A DNA stretch of 64,000 nt from Halodurantibacterium flavum. Its GTDB lineage: Bacteria; Pseudomonadota; Alphaproteobacteria; Rhodobacterales; Rhodobacteraceae. How positions within the stretch are numbered: position 1 is the first letter of the stretch; the number at the start of each line of letters is the position of its first letter. The notes below the pieces were generated by a model. It saw only the letters and a program-made list of their open reading frames with translations, was not told the origin of the DNA and made no database searches. Made by a program: the position numbers and the translations under genes. The stretch covers positions 32,266 through 96,265 of the forward strand of contig NZ_JBHUGH010000007.1 of the NCBI RefSeq assembly GCF_042681825.1, written 5' to 3'. Positions 1 to 8,285 of the stretch are shown here, piece after piece.

Positions 1-487
1 CGCGGTCCTCATGCACCGCGATGATGTAGTCGAAATGCCCCTCATCGGTCTGGAAGAACCGCTCGGCCACATCCGTTGCGATGTCGCGCACATCCTCGCC
101 CCGCGTGCCGATGGGGAAGGACATGAGCATGTGGGTGGTCTGCCCAAGCTTGGGTTTGAAGCCCGCATCCCACCGTTTGGCAAAGCGCTCGGTCAGATCC
201 TTGATGTCACCCGCCTCGAGCTTCGTCTTGCCATCCAGGAACCCGCTACTGTCCACGATATGGGTGGACTTGGTGGTGAGGTAATCGAGCTGGTTTGCGA
301 GCTGTGATTTGGTATGCGTACCCCCGCCCCGGATCGCCTTGAAGACCGCTGGCCGATGCCCCGCAGCCGCGCGCGCAAGCTGGCTCTGCTTGGCCACGTG
401 CAGCCCTTGCATCGAGCCCCGGATCCGGCTCCAGCCATCCCGGAAGACCTCGCCCGTGACGGCATGGACAGCATCATTCAGCCGCAT
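1..487 (-). CDS. VirD2-like relaxase, N-terminal part (runs off the window)
   Basis: Reading leftwards from an ATG at 487, the frame stays open to the window edge and gives about 162 residues. The protein would nick oriT and lead the transferred strand. It contains stretches typical of rhizobial/Ti-type relaxases, such as LTTKSTHIVD, THMLMSFPIGTRGEDVRD and, at the edge, HFDYIIAVHEDR. The histidine triad that normally follows this point is outside the window, so catalytic competence cannot be judged. The start overlaps the end of the VirD1-like gene by 14 bp, which implies translational coupling. Family assignment is by recognition of these motifs. Confidence 0.85.
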   Translation of the reverse strand, partial: MRLNDAVHAVTGEVFRDGWSRIRGSMQGLHVAKQSQLARAAAGHRPAVFKAIRGGGTHTKSQLANQLDYLTTKSTHIVDSSGFLDGKTKLEAGDIKDLTERFAKRWDAGFKPKLGQTTHMLMSFPIGTRGEDVRDIATDVAERFFQTDEGHFDYIIAVHEDR

Positions 488-1067
488 GGGCAAACTCCCT
501 CAGCGCGGCCGTGGCCTGCAGCTGCATCGCGTTGCGACGGCGGCGCAGGAGCAGATCGATCTCGTCAGCGGAATCCAGAATGAACCGCGCCAGCCCGCGC
601 ATCTGTGCGAGGCGCAATTCGGTGAACTTGGCACTCGTGCCCCCCACGGCCGCCTGCCCCCGCCGGTTGGCCCGGGTCATCTGTTTGGCGATCTGCGCGA
701 CCCCATTACCGACCTCGTGCAGAGAGGCGCGGTAGCGAGCCATCTCTGCTGCCATCTGCGCGTCCGGAACGAACACCCCGCCTGCCGCCTGAATGAGTCG
801 CCGCAGCCCCTCGGCACGGCTCTCGATCCCGGCCTCGGCCAGCACCTCGTCGAGCGCCGCGAGCTCCGCAGCCGTGACCTTTACACTGACCGCTGAGACC
901 GGAATTGCGGCATCCGTCTGGCGCTCTGCATCGGCTTTCAGGACGTAGCGCACGGCCCGCGATGTGACCTCGAAACGCTCAGCCAGCTCAGACGTCGACA
1001 CACCCTCCGCGGCTTCGCGGACGATCTGCATCTTCTCGATCTCTGTCAGGCGTTTTGTTCGGGACAT
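474..1067 (-). CDS. VirD1/MobC-like relaxosome accessory protein
   Basis: This 197-residue protein starts at ATG 1067; an upstream in-frame start at 1097 would add ten poorly conserved residues. Near the N-terminus is a helix-turn-helix-like segment (STSELAERFEVTSRAVRYVL). In the middle is a ribbon-helix-helix-like segment (VKVTAAELAALDEVLAEAG) followed by SRAEGLRRLI. The basic, helical C-terminal half fits a DNA-bound accessory factor. Its place directly upstream of and overlapping the relaxase matches virD1-virD2 order on Ti plasmids. The inferred role is oriT binding and helping the relaxase reach the nick site. Confidence 0.75.
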   Translation of the reverse strand: MSRTKRLTEIEKMQIVREAAEGVSTSELAERFEVTSRAVRYVLKADAERQTDAAIPVSAVSVKVTAAELAALDEVLAEAGIESRAEGLRRLIQAAGGVFVPDAQMAAEMARYRASLHEVGNGVAQIAKQMTRANRRGQAAVGGTSAKFTELRLAQMRGLARFILDSADEIDLLLRRRRNAMQLQATAALREFAHAAE

Positions 1068-1627
1068 GCGGAAGAAAGACCCCCTATTTCCTGCCAACTT
1101 CGTACAAGCCCGCCTTCTCCCAGCACAAGCGGAGAAGGCACCAAGGGCTTGTACTCAATGTAGAAAATCGGCCTCGCGGGCCGATTTGACGTCCTTTGGT
1201 AAATGCAGCGCGCAAGGCGCTCAACGCAGCGCGTCCCGCGTTGCCTGCACCCCGCATCGCGTCCTTTGGACTGCGTTTTGCGCGCCCTGCAGTACGGCTT
1301 CTGGCGTGTGCCCGATGGCGTGTGCCGCCCGCATCGCGCGTGGTGCCGGATGATCCACGTCCAATGCAGAATGCGTCGCGTTTCCTGCGACGCGGAAAAT
1401 GGCGCCCGTCGCATGTAGCGCGTCATCTGGGCACTGCATCGCGCAGGGGGATGACGTCGGGTGACGCGTGCAGCATGCCTCACGTCCCCTGCACGATGCA
1501 TTATGCGCCCCGCATTTCGCCTGCGGGAGTCCGCATCCCGTCTTCTGCTTGACGCCGTCGCACACGGAGGTTAGCTACGTAAAAACATCTTTGTTGCGTT
1601 TCACCATTCTTGCCAGAGGTCTGCCCC
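1068..1627. other. Divergent intergenic region, candidate origin of transfer
   Basis: This 560-bp gap separates the leftward virD1/virD2-like genes from the rightward virC1/virC2-like genes and holds no convincing gene. It contains a nested inverted repeat: outer arms GTACAAGCCC (1102-1111) and GGGCTTGTAC (1145-1154), inner arms CCTTCTCC (1113-1120) and GGAGAAGG (1131-1138). A second perfect hairpin lies at 1165-1187, with 9-bp arms AAATCGGCC/GGCCGATTT and a 5-nt loop. From about 1200 to 1560 there are many irregular short repeats of the type GCATCGCG and TGCAnnATGC. The position and structure suggest oriT plus two outward promoters; no nick site could be assigned. Confidence 0.5.
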
Positions 1628-2347
1628 ATGCCGAACGACAATCTCGTGGTGATCGCTGCGATGGCCCGGAAAGGGGGGAGTGGCAAAACCACGCTCTCGC
1701 GCGCCTTGATCAGCGCTGCCGTTGCCGCTGGCCGTCGCGTCCTTTTGATCGATACCGACAGCACCGGCGTGCTCGGTACCTGGCACAAGCGGGCTGAAGC
1801 CGCGGGGCTGGGATCGCCACTCCTGCGCTCCGCGACCGTCGAAAGCGTAGGCGCCGTGGATCGCCGGATCGAGCAGGTCTATGCGGCGGACTCGGCTGAT
1901 TTCATCTTCATCGATACAGCAGGCGTCGGGGCCGAGTGGTCGGACGGGATCGCCGTTCTGGCCGATCACATCGTGACGCCTGTCATGCTCTCGACCTCGG
2001 ATCTCGATGTCGGCGCGCAGACGGCTGACTGGTTCGAAAAGCTCCGCGCTCGCGTCGATGACCCCGACAGCCTGCCCCGCCACCACGTGGTCCTGAACAT
2101 GGTGGATCCCAAGACCACCCGTGCCGATGCTGCCCTCATCGAAGCGGCGATCGCGCGGTTTCCGGTGGTCGAGACCGTGATGATGCGGCGGAACGTCTAC
2201 AAGGAGATGGACGAAAAGGGCCTCCTGCACGCCGTGGCGCTGCAAAAGCAGACCGATCCGAACCCGCTCATGCGCCCACATGTGCGCCACGTCGTCGAAG
2301 CCCTCGAAGAGGCCACAGACATCCTCAACAACATCCTGGCCACGTGA
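1628..2347 (+). CDS. VirC1/ParA-like ATPase
   Basis: A 239-residue ParA/MinD-type ATPase. A deviant Walker A motif (ARKGGSGKTT) follows the first beta strand at about residues 13-22, and a Walker B-like FIFIDTAG lies near residue 95. The C-terminal segment KEMDEKGLLHAVAL resembles the VirC1 segment in the same place, so I favour VirC1 over a segregation ParA. ATG 1628 is preceded by AGAGG; an upstream ATG at 1610 adds only six residues. VirC1 is known to bind the border-flanking overdrive region and move the relaxosome to the secretion channel. The next gene starts 10 bp after its stop. Confidence 0.75.
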   Translation: MPNDNLVVIAAMARKGGSGKTTLSRALISAAVAAGRRVLLIDTDSTGVLGTWHKRAEAAGLGSPLLRSATVESVGAVDRRIEQVYAADSADFIFIDTAGVGAEWSDGIAVLADHIVTPVMLSTSDLDVGAQTADWFEKLRARVDDPDSLPRHHVVLNMVDPKTTRADAALIEAAIARFPVVETVMMRRNVYKEMDEKGLLHAVALQKQTDPNPLMRPHVRHVVEALEEATDILNNILAT

Positions 2348-2357
2348 GGACGGGGCG

Positions 2358-3020
2358 ATGAGGAAGAAAATCCCGACCATCACGCGGCCCGACCCGGCAT
2401 ATGCCGCATCCCTGCGCGCAGAGGTGGAAGGAGACCCGGACGGGGAAGAGGTTCTGCGAGCTGAGACGATGCCAGAAGCTGCAAACGTCGACCCTGTGGT
2501 CTTGGACAGTCACGCTGTTTCGCCGCCAAGTACGCAGCCTGCGCCCGCGCCTCAACCCAAACAGGAGACAGCCGGGCGTGCAGCATCCGCGGCCATGGTA
2601 TCTCCCACCCGCCCGCGCCGCAGTCCGACGACGCGCAAGATCGACATCCGGGTGAACGCGCTGGAACGGCAGGAGGAAGCCCTGATCGACTGCGGCGTCG
2701 ATCCTGCCCACGTCATCCGCGCCGCCCTGCGCCGCGCGGTAAAGAACTGGGAGCTCGGGCCTGACTTCTTCCCGCCTTCGGAAGAGCAGCGGACGCGGAT
2801 TACCGAATGGCGCGCACGCACCTCGCTGGCGGTCGATGCCTCTGCGCTGACTGCCCTCTTGCACGAGCATGACCCCCTCGATGTGCTGAGCAAGTGGGCC
2901 TTGGTCCGCGGCCAGATCGAGCCGCGCGTCTGGGCAGAGATCGACATACTTCTGCACGAGATCGCCGTTCGCGCTGCAGCGCAGAATGCAGAAAAGGATA
3001 CGCCAGAAACCTGTCTATAA
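2358..3020 (+). CDS. VirC2-like protein (putative)
   Basis: A 220-residue protein starting at ATG 2358, 10 bp after the ATPase gene, so the two form an operon. The first 90 residues are Pro/Ala-rich and probably disordered. A basic linker (PTRPRRSPTTRKIDIRVNAL) leads into a folded helical C-terminal domain of about 125 residues. The segment RKIDIRVNALERQEEALIDCG is compatible with a ribbon-helix-helix strand and helix, the fold known for VirC2. Assignment rests on that plus the VirC1-like neighbour; sequence similarity alone is weak. It may otherwise be an unrelated DNA-binding partner of the ATPase. Confidence 0.45.
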   Translation: MRKKIPTITRPDPAYAASLRAEVEGDPDGEEVLRAETMPEAANVDPVVLDSHAVSPPSTQPAPAPQPKQETAGRAASAAMVSPTRPRRSPTTRKIDIRVNALERQEEALIDCGVDPAHVIRAALRRAVKNWELGPDFFPPSEEQRTRITEWRARTSLAVDASALTALLHEHDPLDVLSKWALVRGQIEPRVWAEIDILLHEIAVRAAAQNAEKDTPETCL

Positions 3021-3165
3021 AGACAACTTGTCCTTTTGTCGGTGGGTTCTTGCCGAGGCCGCCGACTTCATCTTGCAGTTGCAGAAACCCAACCCTAAGA
3101 CGTTCAAAACGATATTGCGGCCTCGTTGTTAACAAGTCCTGAGGTCAGTTTGAGAGGAGCACATC

Positions 3166-3336
3166 GTGACCATTTTACCGCGGCTTACGGCCGAACCGAT
3201 CATGCGCATCCTCTGCAAGAAAACCGACACGCTGGTGGGCTACCTGTACCAATGGAACAATGGAGACCTGCAGCCTGCTTGGCTCAATGATGCCATGCCC
3301 GATGTGCGCTACGAGCCGATGGTCGAGGCCGCCTGA
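3166..3336 (+). CDS. Small hypothetical protein, 56 residues
   Basis: A short frame starts at GTG 3166 behind a strong ribosome-binding site (GAGAGGAGC, 3152-3160) and ends with TGA at 3334. The product contains MRILCKKTDTLVGYLYQWNN and ends in DVRYEPMVEAA. It has no signal peptide or membrane segment, and I do not recognise its family. The good ribosome-binding site, normal codon use and position behind the mobilisation genes support it being real. Confidence 0.55.
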   Translation: MTILPRLTAEPIMRILCKKTDTLVGYLYQWNNGDLQPAWLNDAMPDVRYEPMVEAA

Positions 3337-3685
3337 CAGGCGTGATCTAACTGCGGGCCAGGCGATCAAGGGCGGTGCAGAGTGCCAGTCGCACAGCAGG
3401 CCATGCCAAATTCAGCGCATCATGAGTTATAGAATAGAATTCTATAACTCATGCGTTGGAACCGAACCCGTTCCGACAGGCCCAATTTCTTTTCTTTCAG
3501 CCTCCCTGTCCAACCTACCGCGCCACGCTAATGCGGCTCCTTTGAAGGCGTAGCTTTTGCGGCGAGGGATCACAGAGGCAACGGATCGATCATCCACGAG
3601 CGCACGCGCACGGTTCTCGGAGCGGCAAGGGCAGACTGGAAGCCGGTGGCCTTCAAATATCGTGGCGCCGCGCCCCTGCCAGTAT
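3337..3685. other. Intergenic stretch between convergent units
   Basis: No gene is supported here. It separates the rightward mobilisation genes from the end of the leftward defence cluster. The part up to 3460 carries a strong palindrome (listed separately). The remainder, about 3460-3685, shows short frames on both strands without start signals. It might be the decayed end of a gene, but nothing recognisable remains. Confidence 0.4.
3421..3453. repeat. 15-bp perfect palindrome with 3-nt spacer
   Basis: Left arm CATGAGTTATAGAAT (3421-3435), spacer AGA, right arm ATTCTATAACTCATG (3439-3453). It is A/T-rich in a G/C-rich context and contains an EcoRI-type hexamer. It could be an operator for a dimeric regulator, a protein-recognition site, or a transcription-stopping hairpin between the two convergent gene groups. 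There is no T-tract after either arm, so a simple intrinsic terminator is less likely. Confidence 0.8.
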
Positions 3686-4714
3686 TTATGGTGAAGGCCC
3701 CTGCCTTGAACGGGCAATGCTTGCATCATCCCGAAGCCCCGCAACGAGCCTTTCGACAAGCTCGACGGCCTCGGTGACGCCTTCGGCGCGAAGTACAAGC
3801 CGCTGGCCGGGCCGGTAGCGGGTGTCACCGCTCTTGGCGATATACTCCTCATCGACAAGTCCCTGCCGGTGGGCAAGCAGATGGCGCTGCTGGAACGCCC
3901 GCGCGAGTTGGTCGAGGGAGGGGGCGTCGAGATGGGCGTCATAGCCCTTCCCCGTTGTCTGCTGCCAAAGGGTGCTGCCCTCGGCAAGGTTCTGGAAAGC
4001 GTTCCGCCTTGTCTTAGGAGGCGCGGGAAGCTCCACAAACAGTGCTTCGACCACACGCTGAAAGGCGGTGACGGCGTTCTGCAAGCCGTTCTCGATCACG
4101 ACGCGCACGGTGGTTTCGGCGGTGTCGCGATCCGGCATGGCGGCGCGCACCTGGTCGAGCGCCTTCAGGGTGGCCTTGATCCCAGCGATGGTCTGCTCAA
4201 AGACCTGTTCGGCGGCGCTGTGGCCGCAAGCGGGACAGAAATAGGCAGCCCCGATCACGGCATAGCGGCAGGCGCAGGACGGGCAGGTGATCTTCAGCGC
4301 CATTGGGTCGGTGGCGGCCGGGGGCAGCATGACATGCTGCGGCCGGGAATCCACTTTCATCGTCATCGAAATGAAGCCGCCGCGCGGCCTGCTCCGGTTG
4401 AACCGGGCAGCATCGGTTTTCAGTGCTCGATTGAGGCCGCCTTGAATCTGCGCCACGGCAGCCGCGTGCATGTGCTCGACCTGTTGCTGTGTCCACCAAC
4501 GGTCGCTGTGATCGGTATGGCCGCAGGCGGGACAGTGAAGCCGCTCTGCTTCCTTGGCCTTATGCCAATCTTCGCTGAGCATCTTGAACTGGAAAAGGCA
4601 TTCATCCGATGGGCATTCACGGTCAAAGTAGCCTTCCTCGTCGTCCTCAATGAGGACCGGGACTTGGCCGCCGCCATCGAGGCTCCGCAAAAATCGTTGT
4701 GTCTCTTCAAACAT
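3686..4714 (-). CDS. Zinc-ribbon protein with C-terminal HEPN-like domain
   Basis: A 342-residue protein with two zinc-ribbon modules, Cys34/Cys39/Cys61/Cys64 (second half CPACGH) and Cys144/Cys147/Cys160/Cys163 (CPSC then CPACGH). The C-terminal third is all-helical and contains QRHLLAHRQGLVDEEYI at about 276-292. Arg277-x4-His282 there fits the R-x4-6-H signature of HEPN domains, many of which are RNases. The helix before it (DAPSLDQLARAFQQ) also fits. Last gene of the leftward defence cluster, 254 bp after the Abi_C gene. Inferred role: an RNA-targeting effector with nucleic-acid-binding zinc ribbons. The exact family is not recognised. Confidence 0.6.
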   Translation of the reverse strand: MFEETQRFLRSLDGGGQVPVLIEDDEEGYFDRECPSDECLFQFKMLSEDWHKAKEAERLHCPACGHTDHSDRWWTQQQVEHMHAAAVAQIQGGLNRALKTDAARFNRSRPRGGFISMTMKVDSRPQHVMLPPAATDPMALKITCPSCACRYAVIGAAYFCPACGHSAAEQVFEQTIAGIKATLKALDQVRAAMPDRDTAETTVRVVIENGLQNAVTAFQRVVEALFVELPAPPKTRRNAFQNLAEGSTLWQQTTGKGYDAHLDAPSLDQLARAFQQRHLLAHRQGLVDEEYIAKSGDTRYRPGQRLVLRAEGVTEAVELVERLVAGLRDDASIARSRQGPSP

Positions 4715-4967
4715 CTCGCAACCTCAGAACATCTTGTAGCGTACCGTTCGCTCCAACCTAAATATAGCATGTTGGCAGGGCAACTTGGAGTCTTCCATTG
4801 GCACGGCGCTCTCCTCCGTGCCGGGAAGGGCGTAAAGAGGCGGCCTATTCGGTCGCCATCACTTGGGGCTCAGTTGGGACACAAGCGCGGGGACATTCAG
4901 CCGCCTTCAAAAACGAGGAAGAAAAGACCGGCCAAAACCGGTGCTACTGACAGGATGAAACTGGCCG

Positions 4968-5861
4968 TTACCCTGCTGGATCGTCGACTTTTGGAAGCGG
5001 GCGGGCAGGAAATTTCCGTTGCCAGGTTTCGATGAGGAAGAGAGCGGCCGTACTCGCGGCATGGATCGACAAACGGGCAATCCGCGCGTCAATACGGGCA
5101 TAGCCCTTCTCGCGGCCGTGGGCGTCCCCGCCATGGGTGCGAAGAGCCCCTACCCCACCGATGACCGTGGCTAGACCGGAAAGGATTTGTCGCACATCAT
5201 TCGCGATCAAGGGGTCGATGTCGGAGCGGTCAGGGGACAGACCAAGCGGCTGCTTCACGGCATTGTAGAGCCCCTGTACGTCCTTCTTGGCAGGGAGCGG
5301 TAACCCCAGCTCGATGAGGATCGACCGGCACACGCTCTCGACCGTGCTGCACGCGGCGGTGACGGCATCCTCGGGGTCGGTCTGGCTACTGGCGAGGGCG
5401 CGGTCCAGATCGCGGCTCACCGTGTCGAAGTCGATCACCTCGGACAGCCCGGCAAGCTCCGCCAGGACAGGGACATTCTTGCCCGCCTCGACAAGCCGCA
5501 TCCGCCCGCCCTGCTGCTGAACCTCAAAGCCGTCGAAGCGCAGCGCGCGGTTAAGATGATCGAGCACGGCGATATGGCGCTCGGGCTCATGGATAAAGTC
5601 GCGGGGGTCAGCGGCAGCCTCGATGATCCTCGGGAGCGCTTGATCGACTTCGAAGCCATTGTTGAGATTGATAAGGCACTGCACCAATGACGGCACGCGG
5701 GAGCCATTCACCGTGAAGGCCACATTGCAGGCGCGCATGAATTTCTCGATCTTCGGCCCGCTGCGATAGATCCCGATGGGAGGCGTCGTGTCATGGCCCC
5801 CACCGCCGCTGATAATGTCGGCGATGGCGTCAATGCTCTGGGGCGATAGCGGGAAGGGCAT
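4968..5861 (-). CDS. Abortive-infection C-terminal (Abi_C) family protein
   Basis: A 297-residue protein. The C-terminal region around 225-280 (RQILSGLATVIGGVGALRTH, then GDAHG and ARLSIHAASTAALFLIETW) matches the Abi_C family, which belongs to the HEPN superfamily. Arg241-x6-His248 would be the R/H catalytic pair. The N-terminal half is a helical module of unknown function. I chose ATG 5861, just 2 nt after the reconstructed stop of the zinc-protein gene; a TTG at 5885 is less likely. Abi_C proteins are known from phage-exclusion loci; RNase activity here is inferred. An IS66 insertion 77 bp upstream may cut this gene off from the operon promoter. Confidence 0.75.
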   Translation of the reverse strand: MPFPLSPQSIDAIADIISGGGGHDTTPPIGIYRSGPKIEKFMRACNVAFTVNGSRVPSLVQCLINLNNGFEVDQALPRIIEAAADPRDFIHEPERHIAVLDHLNRALRFDGFEVQQQGGRMRLVEAGKNVPVLAELAGLSEVIDFDTVSRDLDRALASSQTDPEDAVTAACSTVESVCRSILIELGLPLPAKKDVQGLYNAVKQPLGLSPDRSDIDPLIANDVRQILSGLATVIGGVGALRTHGGDAHGREKGYARIDARIARLSIHAASTAALFLIETWQRKFPARPLPKVDDPAG

Positions 5862-5863
5862 GG

Positions 5864-5938
5864 CTATAGGTGATCCCTCGCCCAAAGAAGCGCATTGAAG
5901 GCGGCAAGCTTTGCATCGCTTTCAGTTGAATATGCCTT
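5864..5938 (-). pseudogene. 3' remnant of the zinc-protein gene split by IS66
   Basis: If the IS66 element and one copy of the 8-bp duplication are removed, the frame of the gene at 8753-9181 continues here. It adds about 22 residues (AYSTESDAKLAAFNALLWAR then DHL) and ends at TAG 5866-5864, two bases before the Abi_C start codon. This shows that the two genes were once adjacent and coupled. Confidence 0.85.
5931..5938. repeat. IS66 target-site duplication, left copy
   Basis: TATGCCTT abuts the left IS66 end and is repeated exactly at 8751-8758. Eight base pairs is the usual duplication length for IS66. Confidence 0.95.
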
Positions 5939-5953
5939 GTAACCGGCCGATTG

Positions 5954-6250
5954 CTACCGCGGTGGCTGAGTCTTGATGCGAGCGACGAGTTCTGAGTCAT
6001 GGACGAAGTCGTCGAGGAACTCGTGCCAGGTTTCTGTGGTCATGCGAGCGGCCCTGAGCATGTCTTGCAGTTCTTCGATACCGTCGTCAGTCAGGGCGGT
6101 GATAGCCTCGTCCGGGCCGGTATAGACGCTGATGATTGCCCCATAGGTCAGATTGTCGTCGTTGTAGACGATAGCCTCGAGAAGCTCGGGGTCCTCGCCC
6201 AGCATTCTGGCGACATTATCGAGGGTGCAGACGTGGGTGACGGTTGCCAT
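5954..6250 (-). CDS. IS66 accessory protein, 98 residues
   Basis: Starts at ATG 6250, which overlaps the tnpC stop (ATGA), and ends 15 bp inside the left terminus of the element. The product is acidic and helical (TLDNVARMLGEDPELLEAIV, then DDGIEELQDMLRAARM). It has no signal peptide or catalytic motif. Its function is unknown. The coupling to tnpC and position within the inverted repeats show that it is part of the transposon rather than the host operon. Confidence 0.7.
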   Translation of the reverse strand: MATVTHVCTLDNVARMLGEDPELLEAIVYNDDNLTYGAIISVYTGPDEAITALTDDGIEELQDMLRAARMTTETWHEFLDDFVHDSELVARIKTQPPR

Positions 6251-7875
6251 CAGGCGGCCTCGGCTTCGGGAATGACCACTGGCAACCAGTTCCATGGCAA
6301 AAGTTCATCAAGACGATTGATCTTGTGGTCGTGGACGCGGGCCAGGATGTCGGCGAGATAGGCCTGCGGATCGAGGCCGTTCATCTTGGCGGTCTCGATG
6401 ATGGTCATGGCGCGGGCCAGCGTTTCAGCGCCAGTGTCGGCCCCTGCGAAGAGCCAGTTTTTCCGGCCGATGCCGATCGGGCGCAGGGCACGTTCGGCCG
6501 GATTGTTGTCGATGGCCACCCGGCCGTCTTCGAGGAAGAGACTGAATGAGGCACGTCGGCTGAGGCCATAGCGGAAGGCTTTGGCAAGATCGCTCTTTCC
6601 GGGGATCAGCGCGAGCTGGCTCTCGGCCCAGGCAAAGAATGCCCCGACCTTCGGGGCGCTGTGTTTCTGGCGGGCAGCAAGTCGGATATCGGCGGATCGC
6701 CCTGTGATTTCGCGCTCAATGTCGTAGAGCGCGCCGATCCGATCCAGCGCCTCGCGGGCGATCTCGGATTTGGTCTTGCTCCATTCATCATGGAAGTCAC
6801 GCCGCAGATGCGCCCAGCATGCCGCTTCACGCAAGCGGGGCAGCCCGTCAGGGTCGGGTTCATAGAGCTTGGCATAACCCTTGTAGCCGTCGGCCTGCAG
6901 GATGCCGCGGGTATTGGCCAGATGGCGATGGACGTGTTCTTCCTTCCAGTCCGGCGCGAAGGTGTAGACCGCGCCGGGCGGCGATGCGCCTGCCCAAGGC
7001 CGATGGTCGCGGACATAGGCCCAGATCCGACCCTTTTTCACGCCCTTGCCGAGCCCCTTGTCGCGCAAGGATTTGTCCAGGACCCGGATCGGGGTATCAT
7101 CGGCATGAAGCACATCGCTGGCCATGACATCCGCCTCGATCTTCTCGATCAGCGGCTGCAATACCTTCATCGCGCGCCCGCACCAGTCGGCCAGCGTGCT
7201 GTCCGGGATATCGGCCCCCATGCGGGCAAAAATTTCGGTCAGGCGATAGAGGGGGAGGTGGTCATCATATTTCGAGACCAGAATGTAGGCCAGCAGCGCC
7301 GCGCTCGCCATGCTGCCGGGGATTGGCCTGCTGGGCGCGGGTTCCTGCACCATCTTCTCGCAGCGGCGGCAGGATTTCTTCAGTCTTGCGATCTGCAGGA
7401 CCCTGAGCTGCGCGGCGATCAGGTCGAGCATGTCGCTGACATCCTCGCCCACAAGACGTAAGTCGCCACCGCAGTCCGGGCAGCAGGTCCCAGGGTCGAG
7501 CTCTCGACGCTCGCGCGGCGTGGCATCCGACACGCGAGGACGACGACGGGGCTTGCGCTCATTGGTGCCGTTACTGGTGGATGCGGGAGCATCATCGCCG
7601 GCATCCTCGTCCGTGGAGGCACTCACGCTTTCGGCGGCTGCGATCAGCAGGTCTTCCAGCGCCAGTTCGAGCTGTTCGATCTCACGCTCGACCTTCTCCG
7701 AGGACTTGCCGAAAGCCTGTTTCTTCAGTTTTGCGATGCGCAACCGCAGGGTCTGTATCAGTTGGTCATGGGCACGGATTGTCGCCGACATCCTCGCGTT
7801 CTCCGCCTGCAAGGCAGCGATCATCGCTTTCAAAAGCGCGGGGTCTTCGGGCAGGGTTGCAGCAGTGCTCGACAT
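6250..7875 (-). CDS. tnpC: IS66-family transposase TnpC
   Basis: A 541-residue DDE-type transposase starting at ATG 7875. A coiled-coil N-terminus (ALLKAMIAALQAENARM) is followed by a zinc-binding region (CCPDCGGDL, then CRRCEK). The catalytic core includes VLHADDTPIRVL, QADGYKGYAKLYEP, CWAHLRRDFHDEW and, near the end, AIDNNPAERALRPI, all typical of IS66. A longer frame extends upstream, but ATG 7875 fits the usual length. It acts with TnpA and TnpB on the element ends. Confidence 0.95.
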   Translation of the reverse strand: MSSTAATLPEDPALLKAMIAALQAENARMSATIRAHDQLIQTLRLRIAKLKKQAFGKSSEKVEREIEQLELALEDLLIAAAESVSASTDEDAGDDAPASTSNGTNERKPRRRPRVSDATPRERRELDPGTCCPDCGGDLRLVGEDVSDMLDLIAAQLRVLQIARLKKSCRRCEKMVQEPAPSRPIPGSMASAALLAYILVSKYDDHLPLYRLTEIFARMGADIPDSTLADWCGRAMKVLQPLIEKIEADVMASDVLHADDTPIRVLDKSLRDKGLGKGVKKGRIWAYVRDHRPWAGASPPGAVYTFAPDWKEEHVHRHLANTRGILQADGYKGYAKLYEPDPDGLPRLREAACWAHLRRDFHDEWSKTKSEIAREALDRIGALYDIEREITGRSADIRLAARQKHSAPKVGAFFAWAESQLALIPGKSDLAKAFRYGLSRRASFSLFLEDGRVAIDNNPAERALRPIGIGRKNWLFAGADTGAETLARAMTIIETAKMNGLDPQAYLADILARVHDHKINRLDELLPWNWLPVVIPEAEAA

Positions 7876-7937
7876 GCCGCTCACTACCATAGAGCAGCAG
7901 GATATGCCATATAAACAAGGGATTTCAGGAGGATAAA

Positions 7938-8285
7938 CTACCCGACCCGCGCCGGTGGCGCACCCCAATCCGGGCGGCGCCAGTCAATCCCTTCCCACAG
8001 CATGGCCAATTGCGCGGAGGTCAGGCGCGCGGCCCCGGACGCCGTATTCGGCCAGGGAAAGCGCCCACGCTGGAGCACCTTGTAATACAGGCAGAACCCT
8101 TGGCCATCCCAATAAAGGAGCTTCAGCCGATCCCCTTTACGCCCCCGAAACGCGAACACCGCGCCGCCCGTCGGCTTCTGGCGCATCACGTCCTGCGCCA
8201 GCGCAGCCAGACCTGCGATCCCCTTGCGCATGTCAGTAGCGCCACAGGCCAGATACACGCGAACCCCGGTGCCTGGCCCAATCAT
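7938..8285 (-). CDS. tnpB: IS66 TnpB (Orf2) protein
   Basis: A 115-residue protein with the IS66 Orf2 signatures VYLACGATDMRKGIAGLA, FAFRGRKGDRLKLLYWDG and the closing WEGIDWRRPDW. The ATG at 8285 overlaps the tnpA stop codon (ATGA), so the two are translationally coupled. TnpB is needed for transposition of IS66 elements, although its biochemical role is not settled. Confidence 0.95.
   Translation of the reverse strand: MIGPGTGVRVYLACGATDMRKGIAGLAALAQDVMRQKPTGGAVFAFRGRKGDRLKLLYWDGQGFCLYYKVLQRGRFPWPNTASGAARLTSAQLAMLWEGIDWRRPDWGAPPARVG

Noticed and set aside
1200..1560. Dense short repeats considered as a CRISPR array or iterons
   Set aside because: Unit length and spacing are irregular and no spacer-repeat pattern exists; kept only as part of the oriT candidate.
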